Shown here in pieces: positions 1-7,374 of a DNA stretch of 43,182 bases (position 1 is its first letter; each line of letters begins with the position of its first letter). The stretch lies in NCBI GenBank assembly GCA_015654795.1, contig JAATGF010000054.1, positions 1 to 43,182 of the forward strand, given 5' to 3'. Under the pieces are notes generated by a model that saw only the letters and a program-made list of their open reading frames with translations, made no database searches and was not told the DNA's origin. Origin of the DNA: Bacteroidales bacterium (GTDB lineage Bacteria > Bacteroidota > Bacteroidia > Bacteroidales > Prolixibacteraceae). A program made the translations under genes and the position numbers.

Positions 1-303
1 GGACCAGATACGAAGGAAGTGGGGCGCCTTTATCGATAGATAAAGGTAGTGAAAAAACGTATAGTCCGGATTGACTTTTTCTTAGATGGACGGAGATGGA
101 CGGCCGTGGACGATTCGTTGCTCCTTTCTTTAATGATTTTTATCCCCCCAACTTTTCAGTTTGATCCATAGTAAGCCGTATTTTTCGATTAAAAGGGAAT
201 TTTGTCGTACACCCCTGATAACTAATTCATCGATCCTATTTAATAATAGTTGATTTTGCAATGTCCTTATATTCAATATTGTACAATTAGTTATATCGTA
301 GTA
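1..303. other. Non-coding stretch at window edge
   Basis: No convincing gene. A perfect 8 bp hairpin (CCTTTATC, loop GATA) lies at 27-46, and a 10 bp unit (AGATGGACGG) is repeated at 84-93 and 94-103 with a degenerate third copy at 104-113. Neither has a recognised function. The T-rich DNA after 120 resembles ordinary AT-rich spacer. Confidence 0.5.
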
Positions 304-428
304 GGTTAAAGAGAATCAGAAAATAAGGTTTTCCACGCAGGAAAAGGTTCACGCAAAGGTATCGAGATACAAAGCGCGGAAAAAACCAGTGATCGTGTTT
401 CTACAATACCGTAACCGCTACGCGGTAA
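304..428 (+). repeat. Dispersed direct repeat, copy 1, with REP-like palindrome
   Basis: About 125 bp that recurs at 638-764 with only scattered substitutions. It runs from GGTTAAAGAG through GGTTCACGCAAAGGTA to a terminal TTTCTACAATACCG followed by the palindrome ACCGC-TAC-GCGGT. A further, shorter palindrome unit of the same type (TTTCTACAATACCG plus TCTCC-TGC-GGAGA) follows at 449-477. A weak minus-strand reading frame crosses this region, but it lies inside repeat DNA and is not called. Such elements are common between genes in Bacteroidota. Confidence 0.7.
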
Positions 429-637
429 TTGTGCCTTGGGAGATCTTCTTTCTACAATACCGTATCTCCTGCGGAGAAAGATGAGATTGGTATGTTGTTG
501 AATAATAAATATTTGCGAAAACATTATTTTATTCAAAAAACCATAGAAGTCTGATATCAACAAAAAAAACAAACCTTTTATTAAACAACATGAAGGGAAT
601 AAGGTCTGGGATTGAGAAGGATTGCCTCTACTACTGA

Positions 638-764
638 GGTTAAAGAGATTCAGAAAATAAGGTTTTTCCAGGTAGTAAAAGGTTCACGCAAAGGTACAGA
701 GATACAAAGCGCGGAAAAAAACCAGTGATCGTGTTTCTACAATACTGTAACCGCTATGCGGTAA
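638..764 (+). repeat. Dispersed direct repeat, copy 2
   Basis: Second copy of the element at 304-428, again ending in TTTCTACAATACTG and the palindrome ACCGC-TAT-GCGGT. The loop base change (TAC to TAT) leaves the stem intact, which suggests the hairpin rather than the primary sequence is kept. Confidence 0.7.
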
Positions 765-817
765 AAAGTACACCCAGGTCACTATTCTCAATCCTACACA
801 AAAAATAATTTTAAATG

Positions 818-869
818 TTAGGACGTAAATATACGTCGCATTGAAAATAGACGTATATTTACGTCCTAA
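818..869. promoter_or_regulatory. ArsR operator: perfect 20 bp inverted repeat
   Basis: Arms at 818-837 and 850-869 are exact reverse complements over 20 bases, separated by 12 bases (838-849). The site ends 14 bases before the arsR start codon and its right arm contains TATATTTA (854-861), a plausible -7 box (consensus TAnnTTTG). A repressor bound here would cover the promoter, the usual arrangement for autoregulated ArsR/SmtB repressors that release DNA when As(III) binds. Which protein binds is inferred from position. Confidence 0.75.
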
Positions 870-883
870 TTAAAACAAAAGAT

Positions 884-1219
884 ATGGTTGTATCAAAAAC
901 AGATCTTTTCGAAGAAGTGCTCCAGGAAAGGGCCTATTTATTCAAGGCTTTGGCACACCCTGCGCGATTACAGATTCTGCAGTTTTTGTCGCAAACAAAA
1001 ACCTGTATTTCATGCGATATCTCAGAAGAGTTGCCATTGAGCCGAACAACAGTTAAACAGCATCTTAAGGAACTTAAGAATGTGGGGCTGATCAAAGGAA
1101 CTGTTGAAGGGGTAAAAACAAACTACTGTCTCGATTACGAGAAAGTGGATGAGATGAAAAAGATCCTGAACGGCTTTCTCCAGGAAATCGAGTTTCCGAA
1201 AGATTTTTGCTGCAAATAG
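884..1219 (+). CDS. arsR: ArsR/SmtB-family arsenic-responsive repressor
   Basis: A 111-residue winged-helix repressor at the head of an arsenic resistance operon. The N-terminal helix [14 protein letters not shown] and the recognition region [15 protein letters not shown] are typical of ArsR/SmtB proteins. Cys41 and Cys44 (KTCISCDIS) sit where ArsR proteins place their As(III)-binding thiols just before the DNA-binding helices; Cys109-Cys110 at the C terminus could add ligands. The ATG at 884 follows a 20 bp inverted repeat that is the likely operator. The following four genes run the same way and encode arsenic functions, so As(III)/Sb(III) is the most likely inducer. Family assignment is firm, effector is inferred. 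Confidence 0.93.
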   Translation: MVVSKTDLFEEVLQERAYLFKALAHPARLQILQFLSQTKTCISCDISEELPLSRTTVKQHLKELKNVGLIKGTVEGVKTNYCLDYEKVDEMKKILNGFLQEIEFPKDFCCK

Positions 1220-1259
1220 AATAATTCGACAATTGACAAATTCGTTTCATGAAATCATT

Positions 1260-1589
1260 ATGGCAATCATTAAATCTTTATCTATATTTCTTCTGGCCGG
1301 GCTTTGTGAAATTGGGGGAGGATATCTTGTTTGGCTTTGGCTTAAAGAAGATAAACCATTTTGGTATGGGCTTTTAGGTGGTTTTATTCTTGCTCTGTAT
1401 GGTGTTGTTGCAACTTTGCAATCATCAAATTTTGCAAGAGTTTATGCAACTTATGGCGGGATTTTCATCGTATTATCATTGCTTTGGGCATATAAGGTTG
1501 ACAATTATTTACCTGATAAATATGACATCATCGGAGCAGGAATTGCATTATTAGGAGTTTGTGTAATTTATTATGCACCAAGGCAATGA
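1260..1589 (+). CDS. YnfA/UPF0060-family small membrane protein
   Basis: A 109-residue protein with four predicted membrane helices, matching the UPF0060 (YnfA) family in length and in the conserved segments [14 protein letters not shown] and [13 protein letters not shown]. YnfA proteins resemble small multidrug resistance (SMR) exporters and usually work as dimers in the inner membrane. A TTG at 1233 would give a longer form, but the ATG at 1260 fits the family N terminus. It lies 40 bases after arsR and before arsC, so its substrate may be linked to arsenic or thiol stress; that is inference from position. Confidence 0.88.
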   Translation: MAIIKSLSIFLLAGLCEIGGGYLVWLWLKEDKPFWYGLLGGFILALYGVVATLQSSNFARVYATYGGIFIVLSLLWAYKVDNYLPDKYDIIGAGIALLGVCVIYYAPRQ

Positions 1590-1646
1590 GGCGCAGAAAA
1601 TATCGCAAGAATTAAAGTAAGAACAGCAGAACGCAACAGTGAAAAT

Positions 1647-2078
1647 ATGAAAGTCTTAATTCTTTGTACTGGAAATAGTTGCCGAAGCCAAATGGCACAC
1701 GGCTTTTTACAATCATTCGATCCGAATATTACAGTTTGTTCCGCCGGTACAATACCCGCAATGCTGGTTAACCAAACTGCTGTTAAAGCGATGAAAGAAA
1801 TTGGTATTGATATAAGTCGTCATACCCCCAAAATGGTGGACCAATATCTGAATGAAGAATGGGATTATGTGATAACGGTTTGCGATCATGCCAATGAAAC
1901 TTGCCCTGCATTTTTGGGTAAGGTGAAACATCGCCTGCATATTGGTTTTGAAGATCCTTCTCATGTTACAGGAACTGATGATTTTATCTGGAGCGAATTT
2001 ATCCGGGTGAGGGATGAGATTAAGGAAGGATTTTATCAGTTTTATAAGAATGAGTTAATTCGTCAATCCGGCACTTAG
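1647..2078 (+). CDS. arsC: Thioredoxin-coupled arsenate reductase
   Basis: A 143-residue enzyme of the low-molecular-weight phosphatase fold that reduces arsenate to arsenite in the cytoplasm. The P-loop CTGNSCRSQ places the nucleophile at Cys7 (Cys7-x5-Arg13). The resolving pair Cys79 and Cys86 (CDHANETCP) has the same spacing as in Staphylococcus-type ArsC, where the disulfide passes to the surface and is reduced by thioredoxin. The DPS motif near residue 103 holds the general acid Asp. The enzyme should therefore use thioredoxin rather than glutathione, although a glutathione synthase gene comes next. Confidence 0.95.
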   Translation: MKVLILCTGNSCRSQMAHGFLQSFDPNITVCSAGTIPAMLVNQTAVKAMKEIGIDISRHTPKMVDQYLNEEWDYVITVCDHANETCPAFLGKVKHRLHIGFEDPSHVTGTDDFIWSEFIRVRDEIKEGFYQFYKNELIRQSGT

Positions 2079-2151
2079 GACATTGCTTTATAAGTCGTTT
2101 CATTTGTCTAATTAAAGTCCCACAGAATCAAATTTACATTTTAAAACAAAT

Positions 2152-4503
2152 ATGTTGCAACTAAAAGGGAATATCTGGCTCAAAGGCTTATTTGGTGTTG
2201 AGAAGGAAAATATTCGTGTTGATAATCAGGGAGTGATTGCGCAGACGCCGCATCCTGCGATTTTTGGTGACAAACTGAACCATTCGTATATCACCACCGA
2301 TTTTTCGGAAAGTCAGGTGGAAATGATCACGCCACCATTGCCCTCCATCAATCAAACACTGGGCTTCCTCGAAACCATCCATGATATTGTGAGCCTCGAA
2401 CTTAAAGATGAATATCTTTGGCCGCAAAGTATTCCGCCCATTTTACCCAACGAGGAACATATTCCCATTGCCCGTTTTGCAAATGGTGATCATAAAGAAG
2501 AGGAATACCGAAAAGAACTTGCACTGAAATATGGGAAAAAAAAGCAAGTAGTTTCGGGCATTCATTTCAATATTTCGCTCGAAGAAACCTTGCTGGAAAT
2601 ACTTTGTCAAAGCACTTCGCAAGAGGTTTCTATTGAGAAATTTAAGGATGAAGTTTATTTGAAAATCACGCGGCAGCTTTTACGTTACCGATGGCTTTAT
2701 GTGTTGATTTTTGGGAGCAGTCCCATTGTCGATCCTACCTATGAGTTAAAATGCTGTGACCTCCCGATCTTTTTTAACTCCAAAACGCGTGGTTTATCGC
2801 TTCGCAACAGTTGCTTTGGTTACGGAAACATCGTTGATCTTTATCCCGATTATCATTCTGCAAAAGGATATCTTCGGAGCATTGAGCAAATGGTGAAGAA
2901 CGGAACGCTAACTGCGACGAAAGAACTCTATGCTTCTGTCAGACCAAAATTCATCAATAATTCCGATTCGATTTCTTACGTTGAAGCCCGGTTTCCCGAT
3001 ATCAATCCGCTAAGCAAGATTGGTCTTACGCCCGAAATGCTTCATTTTATTCATTGGCTCGCTATTTATGGACTGCTTTCCGAGGAGACTAATGATTTCT
3101 CTCCTGAATTTCAAACTATTGCGAATTCGAACCATGGAAATATTTCGTTGTATGGTTTGCACGAAAATGTTGAGTTTATAGTTGAAGATGGTTCGACCGT
3201 AGATGCATGGGTCGAAGCTAAGCGAGTGATCAGCGAAATGATCGGGTTACATTCAAAACTGGAAATTGATAATAACGATTATTTTAATTCGCTGCTTTAT
3301 GCACAGGAAATGGTCAATCATCCTGACCGCAGAATTGTTCAACAAATCCTGACCGAAACGGATGTAAAAGGGTTTATTCCTTTTCATCTTGAAAAAGCAC
3401 AGCAATATTTGAAGGAGAGCAAACGAAATAGCTTTAATTTTAAAGGTCTGGAGGATATGGAATTGTCAACGCAATTGTTGCTTCGGGAAGCCGTTCGCAG
3501 GGGTGTTGCGTTTGATATTCTTGACAGAGGCGAAAATTTCATTCGTCTAAAACGGGATGAAAATATCCAATATGTGCGCCAGGCAACAAAAACCGCACTC
3601 GATAATTACGCAAGTATTCTGACCATGGAGAATAAAGTGATCACCAAACAAATCCTCGAAGAGCATGGTATCAGAGTTCCCAAAGGATTGGATTATACTG
3701 ATAGAATAAATGCAAAAGCCGATTTTCAGTATTTCAGGGATAAGGCTGTGGTGATCAAACCCAAGCTTGCAAATTTTGGATTGGGGATCACAATTCTAAA
3801 AAGTAATACCGACAAAAGTGTTTTTGAAAGAGCTATTGATATTGCTTTTGGGTTCGATTCAAGTATTCTTATCGAAGAATTTATTGAAGGCAAGGAGTTC
3901 AGGATATTTGTGATGAATGATGAAGTTGTGGGTATTCTGCACCGGGTTCCGGCGAATGTGACTGGCAATGGGATAAATACGATACGCGAACTGGTTGTTG
4001 AAAAGAACAAAGATCCCTTGCGGGGTAAAGGATATCATACCCCATTGGAGAAAATACAACTTGGCGAAGCCGAATTAATGTTTCTAAAGACCCAGGATAA
4101 AGATTTTGAATCCATTCCCGCTAAAGACGAAACCGTATTTTTGCGTGAAAACTCAAATATCAGTACGGGAGGCGATAGCATTGATTTTACAGATGATATT
4201 CCCGAATCGTATAAACAAATTGCCATAAAAGCAGCACAAGCACTGGGTGTAAAAATCACGGGACTCGATATGATAATCCCCGACTTTAGACAAGAGGCTA
4301 CGAAAGGTAATTATGCGATCATCGAATTAAATTTCAATCCGGCAATTCATATTCATTGCCATCCTTTCAAAGGAAAAAATCGCAGGTTAAATGAGAAATT
4401 ATTGGATCTGCTGGGTTTCCCAATCTTAAAGGAGACGCAACCAACAATTCACAAAAGAAGAATCTGTCTGAAGTTGGAATGCTGTGAATTAATTAAAAAC
4501 TGA
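2152..4503 (+). CDS. gshF: Bifunctional glutamate-cysteine ligase/glutathione synthetase
   Basis: A 783-residue fusion enzyme that makes glutathione from Glu, Cys and Gly in two ATP-dependent steps. The first half (about 1-420) has glutamate-cysteine ligase features: FGVEKENIRV at the start, TTDFSESQVEMITPP, and GIHFNIS. The second half (about 485-760) is an ATP-grasp domain with VVIKPKLANFGLGI, LIEEFIEGKEFRIFVM and the metal-binding IIELNFNPAIHIHCHP. Length and order match GshF (about 750-780 residues in Listeria and Streptococcus). It lies 73 bases after arsC and 41 before the arsenite pump gene, so its product probably buffers As(III) or supports its export. No separate gshA or gshB is seen in the window. 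Confidence 0.93.
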   Translation: MLQLKGNIWLKGLFGVEKENIRVDNQGVIAQTPHPAIFGDKLNHSYITTDFSESQVEMITPPLPSINQTLGFLETIHDIVSLELKDEYLWPQSIPPILPNEEHIPIARFANGDHKEEEYRKELALKYGKKKQVVSGIHFNISLEETLLEILCQSTSQEVSIEKFKDEVYLKITRQLLRYRWLYVLIFGSSPIVDPTYELKCCDLPIFFNSKTRGLSLRNSCFGYGNIVDLYPDYHSAKGYLRSIEQMVKNGTLTATKELYASVRPKFINNSDSISYVEARFPDINPLSKIGLTPEMLHFIHWLAIYGLLSEETNDFSPEFQTIANSNHGNISLYGLHENVEFIVEDGSTVDAWVEAKRVISEMIGLHSKLEIDNNDYFNSLLYAQEMVNHPDRRIVQQILTETDVKGFIPFHLEKAQQYLKESKRNSFNFKGLEDMELSTQLLLREAVRRGVAFDILDRGENFIRLKRDENIQYVRQATKTALDNYASILTMENKVITKQILEEHGIRVPKGLDYTDRINAKADFQYFRDKAVVIKPKLANFGLGITILKSNTDKSVFERAIDIAFGFDSSILIEEFIEGKEFRIFVMNDEVVGILHRVPANVTGNGINTIRELVVEKNKDPLRGKGYHTPLEKIQLGEAELMFLKTQDKDFESIPAKDETVFLRENSNISTGGDSIDFTDDIPESYKQIAIKAAQALGVKITGLDMIIPDFRQEATKGNYAIIELNFNPAIHIHCHPFKGKNRRLNEKLLDLLGFPILKETQPTIHKRRICLKLECCELIKN

Positions 4504-4544
4504 AATCCCGGATTTTTTAGTTGCCTCAAATTCAAATTTTATTT

Positions 4545-5588
4545 ATGAAAACCCGCCTCAAATTTTTAGATCGTTTCCTTACCCTCTGGATTTTCCTTGC
4601 CATGTTTATCGGAGTTGCTGCGGGATGGAGTTCCCCGGGCGTGGCCAAATTCTGGAACAGCATATCGTCCGGAACAACCAATCTTCCCATTGCGATAGGG
4701 CTGATTGTGATGATGTATCCGCCTTTGGCAAAAGTAAAATATGAGGAATTAGGCGATGTATTTAGAAATACACGAATTCTTGGGCTTTCACTGATCCAGA
4801 ATTGGGTGATCGGTCCGGTATTGATGTTTCTGTTAGCAGTAATCTTTCTCCAATTCAATATCGATTATATGTACGGATTGATATTGATCGGACTTGCACG
4901 CTGTATTGCAATGGTAATCGTCTGGAATGATCTTGCGAAGGGGGATACGCAATATGCCGCGGGATTGGTCGCTTTTAATTCGATCTTTCAGGTGCTGTTT
5001 TTCTCTGTTTATGCATGGTTCTTTATTGCTGTTTTTCCGGGATGGTTTGGATTACCTGTCAGTGATGCAGTTGCGAATGTCACAATTGGTCAGATTGCCA
5101 AAAGCGTATTTATTTATTTGGGAATCCCCTTTATCGCGGGATTTCTAACCCGGTTTATCTTGATTCGTGTTAAAAGTAAGGTCTGGTATCACACAAAATT
5201 TATTCCAAAGATCAGTCCGCTTACCCTGATTGCTTTGCTCTTCACAATTGTGGTCATGTTTTCGTTGAAGGGCGAATATATTATTAGAATCCCATTCGAT
5301 GTTGTTCGTATCGCAATTCCGTTATTGATCTATTTCGTTGTGATGTTTGTCCTTTCTTTCTGGATGAGTAAAAAAGCCGGAGCCAATTATGAACAATCAA
5401 CAACGCTCTCATTCACAGCTGCAAGTAATAATTTCGAATTAGCCATTGCCGTTGCGATTGCCGTTTTCGGAATCAATTCAGGAGAAGCTTTTACCGCGGT
5501 GGTTGGTCCGCTTGTCGAAGTTCCTGTAATGATTGCGTTGGTAAATGTCGCGTTTTATTTTAAGCGGAAATTCTACACAAATAAGTAA
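4545..5588 (+). CDS. acr3: Acr3-family arsenite efflux permease
   Basis: A 347-residue integral membrane protein with about ten helices. N-terminal [15 protein letters not shown], the segment [19 protein letters not shown] and the fourth-helix motif [15 protein letters not shown] with Cys120 are diagnostic of Acr3, where that Cys is essential for As(III) transport. [17 protein letters not shown] near the C terminus is also conserved. A TTG at 4521 would add eight residues, but the ATG at 4545 fits the family. It exports the arsenite made by ArsC, driven by the proton gradient, without an ArsA ATPase (none is seen). It is the last gene of the operon. Confidence 0.95.
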   Translation: MKTRLKFLDRFLTLWIFLAMFIGVAAGWSSPGVAKFWNSISSGTTNLPIAIGLIVMMYPPLAKVKYEELGDVFRNTRILGLSLIQNWVIGPVLMFLLAVIFLQFNIDYMYGLILIGLARCIAMVIVWNDLAKGDTQYAAGLVAFNSIFQVLFFSVYAWFFIAVFPGWFGLPVSDAVANVTIGQIAKSVFIYLGIPFIAGFLTRFILIRVKSKVWYHTKFIPKISPLTLIALLFTIVVMFSLKGEYIIRIPFDVVRIAIPLLIYFVVMFVLSFWMSKKAGANYEQSTTLSFTAASNNFELAIAVAIAVFGINSGEAFTAVVGPLVEVPVMIALVNVAFYFKRKFYTNK

Positions 5589-5670
5589 TTGCCAAAGTAA
5601 AATATTGCATTACATTTTCCTTATACTTTTCACCATACCTTCTCCGCAGTTTAAGTAAGTTTTAAATATG

Positions 5671-5721
5671 TTTCTGTAACAGCTGTAATATTTGTAACAG
5701 ATGTTACAGCTGTTACAGAAA
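5671..5721. repeat. Five 9 bp units forming an 18 bp inverted repeat
   Basis: Heptamers TGTAACA, TGTAATA, TGTAACA, TGTTACA and TGTTACA start at 5675, 5684, 5693, 5702 and 5711, exactly 9 bases apart. The first and last parts also form a perfect 18 bp inverted repeat (5671-5688 with 5704-5721, 15-base spacer). The centre TGTAAC-AGAT-GTTACA has the GTAAC-N4-GTTAC form used by some Crp/Fnr-family regulators such as HcpR. It lies 83 bases after acr3 and 28 bases before a small decayed reading frame. It could be an operator array or a hairpin at the end of the ars transcript; there is no U-tract right after it. Confidence 0.6.
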
Positions 5722-5748
5722 GATTACACAAAAACCGGAGGTAGTGGT

Positions 5749-5890
5749 ATGAAATTGTATTTTAAGCAATGGAAGAATCCCTCATTTGTGGGGATAAGTT
5801 CAATCGTTTTATGATTTATTTGGTGCAATTTATTTGTGGATTCTGTATTTTGAAATGTTATTCTCATTACTTAAGTCAATAAATGTATAA
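5749..5890 (+). pseudogene. Frameshifted small membrane protein gene
   Basis: A strong ribosome site (GGAGGT, 5737-5742) precedes an ATG at 5749 that reads MKLYFKQWKNPSFVGISSIVL and stops at 5812. In another frame the sequence continues as GAIYLWILYFEMLFSLLKSI up to a TAA at 5888. Joined near 5809-5824 by one missing base or two extra bases, the two halves give a ~46-residue hydrophobic protein. I do not recognise the family. The good ribosome site and the hydrophobic continuation argue for a once-real gene; a sequencing error is an alternative. Confidence 0.35.
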
Positions 5891-5920
5891 AAAAAGAGAG
5901 AGCTGTTGCGGAAGATATTA

Positions 5921-5940
5921 TAGCTTTGTCAACTGACAAA
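5921..5940 (+). promoter_or_regulatory. Promoter -7 box overlapped by a palindromic operator
   Basis: TAGCTTTG (5921-5928) fits the Bacteroidota -7 consensus TAnnTTTG. It overlaps a perfect palindrome, TTTGTCA-AC-TGACAAA (5925-5940), whose TTGTC-N4-GACAA core resembles Crp/Fnr-type sites. The TSUP gene starts 20 bases downstream, so a bound protein would block transcription start. Confidence 0.45.
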
Positions 5941-5960
5941 TTTTTAAGCGATACCTGCGA

Positions 5961-6758
5961 ATGGATATTTCCGTCTTTTTTTCGGATTACAGTTTACTGA
6001 CATTATTGATTTTATCGGTCCTTGCTTTTATAGCCGGCTTTATTGATGCGGTTGTTGGAGGGGGAGGACTGATCCAGCTTCCGGCTTTGCTTGTGACTTT
6101 ACCAAATGCTCCGCTTCCCACCGTCTTTGGGACGAACAAAATTGCAGCGCTTTCGGGAACGTCGATGGCCGCATTTCAATATGCGAAACGAATTAAATTC
6201 AATATAAAGCTATTGATTATAATTTCGTTAGCATCTTTTATTGCGTCCTATTCTGGTGCAAAGATTGTGAGTATCATCAATCCTGCAACATTAAAACCGA
6301 TCATTCTGATTATCTTAATAGCGATTGCGATTTATACCTTTATCAAAAAGGATCTCGGGAAAATTGCGACAAAACAGCTTTCAGTTTTTCTTCAGATGAT
6401 ATTGGGAGCAGTAATCGGTTTAATTATTGGATTTTATGATGGATTTTTTGGTCCCGGGACCGGGAGTTTTTTCGTGCTTGCATTTGTCGTTATACTTGGA
6501 TTTGAATTTGTCCAGGCATCGGCTTATGCAAAAATTGTGAATTGCATGACAAATATCTCGGCGCTTATTGTTTTTATCCGTCAGGAAAATTATATCATCG
6601 AGATCGCGATTTTAATGGCCATTTTTAATATAACCGGAAGTATTATCGGAAGTAAGATGGCCCTTAAAAGAGGGAACGGTTTTATACGCATCTTCTTCCT
6701 GATTATCGTTACTGTCATGATTATCAGATATGGGTACGATGTTTTTAAATCAATATAA
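5961..6758 (+). CDS. TSUP (TauE/SafE) family membrane exporter
   Basis: A 265-residue inner-membrane protein with about eight helices and the internal duplication of the TSUP family: GFIDAVVGGGGLIQLPALL near residue 26 and GFYDGFFGPGTGSFF near residue 155. TSUP proteins move sulfite, sulfonates, sulfur compounds or other small organic anions. The substrate cannot be told here. It follows the ars region by about 370 bases and has its own likely promoter and operator, so it is probably a separate unit. Fold assignment is firm. Confidence 0.9.
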   Translation: MDISVFFSDYSLLTLLILSVLAFIAGFIDAVVGGGGLIQLPALLVTLPNAPLPTVFGTNKIAALSGTSMAAFQYAKRIKFNIKLLIIISLASFIASYSGAKIVSIINPATLKPIILIILIAIAIYTFIKKDLGKIATKQLSVFLQMILGAVIGLIIGFYDGFFGPGTGSFFVLAFVVILGFEFVQASAYAKIVNCMTNISALIVFIRQENYIIEIAILMAIFNITGSIIGSKMALKRGNGFIRIFFLIIVTVMIIRYGYDVFKSI

Positions 6759-6850
6759 GGATAGGGGAACAATAATAATTGGTTTGTAAATGCCAATTTA
6801 AAGTTCGGGTTAAACCTTACGTTACAGCAAACTATTTTTAAGAAATTTTG

Positions 6851-6858
6851 TAACTTTA
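6851..6858 (+). promoter_or_regulatory. Likely -7 promoter box of the decayed toxin-antitoxin unit
   Basis: TAACTTTA lies 11 bases before the antitoxin start codon and follows T-rich DNA (TTTTTAAGAAATTTTG). It differs from TAnnTTTG in one base. Short leaders of this kind are common for toxin-antitoxin units. Confidence 0.35.
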
Positions 6859-6869
6859 CGAAAAAAAGA

Positions 6870-7175
6870 ATGGACTTACAGCGCAGGAAAATAATATTAG
6901 TCCAGGAAGTTCTTAGGTTACAAAACGAAGAAATAATTAGCAGACCAGAGAATTTGCTCAAAACGAAGAAGAGCGAATTATTCGGGAAAAAATTAACTCC
7001 AATGAGCATTGATCAATTTAACCATGAAATTGATCAGGCAATGACTGATTCTGAAAATGAACGGATTACTTCAGCTGTGGATTTAAGGGGAAAAGTAAAA
7101 AAAATGGGGCTGACGGTTTACCGGACTCAATTTGCAGAAGATAAACCCGAAGATATTTTTTTGTATATTTATTAG
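6870..7175 (+). CDS. Antitoxin-like protein running into a toxin start
   Basis: A 101-residue reading frame. Residues 1 to about 78 (MDLQRRKIILVQEVLRLQNE, then a charged helical region) look like the small antitoxins that precede RelE/ParE toxins in Bacteroidota, which normally end with their own stop near KVKK. Here no stop occurs: the frame continues at Met79 into MGLTVYRTQFAEDKPEDIF, which reads like the first residues of a RelE/ParE-superfamily toxin, and then ends at a TAG. The protein is thus an antitoxin carrying about 23 residues of a truncated toxin. Family names rest on pattern recognition only. Confidence 0.6.
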   Translation: MDLQRRKIILVQEVLRLQNEEIISRPENLLKTKKSELFGKKLTPMSIDQFNHEIDQAMTDSENERITSAVDLRGKVKKMGLTVYRTQFAEDKPEDIFLYIY

Positions 7176-7283
7176 CTAAATCAAAATAAAAGAAGGATTG
7201 AAGTTGTGACCGTGTTCGATTGCAGGGCAGAACCCACGAAAGTTAAATGCGATATAAATAAAGCGCGCAGATTGTACCGTTAA
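7104..7283 (+). pseudogene. RelE/ParE-superfamily toxin remnant, interior deleted
   Basis: Starts at Met79 of the upstream frame (VYRTQFAEDKPEDIFLYIY) and hits TAG at 7173. The same frame then goes on, without any shift, as RRIEVVTVFDCRAEPTKVKC and ends at TAA 7281. VTVFDCR-x-x-P-T-K is the typical C-terminal strand of these toxins. Only about 55 codons remain of the usual 95-100, so the middle has been lost and a stop has arisen at the junction. The toxin cannot be functional. Confidence 0.6.
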
Positions 7284-7374
7284 TCGCCGCTTATCAGAAA
7301 AAGGTCTTTGAAAATCAAATCAGCACAATCTGCGGGCTCAGCCAAAAATTGTTTCCCATGAATGTTATTCTATT

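Noticed and set aside
306-572. 88-codon minus-strand frame
   Set aside because: It lies within the direct repeat and REP-like palindromes, has no recognisable domain and repeats the same motif twice because the DNA does.
7261-7340. Terminator between the toxin remnant and the hydrogenase operon
   Set aside because: CGCAGATTGT and ACAATCTGCG are complementary over ten bases, but about 50 bases apart and without a T-run on either strand.
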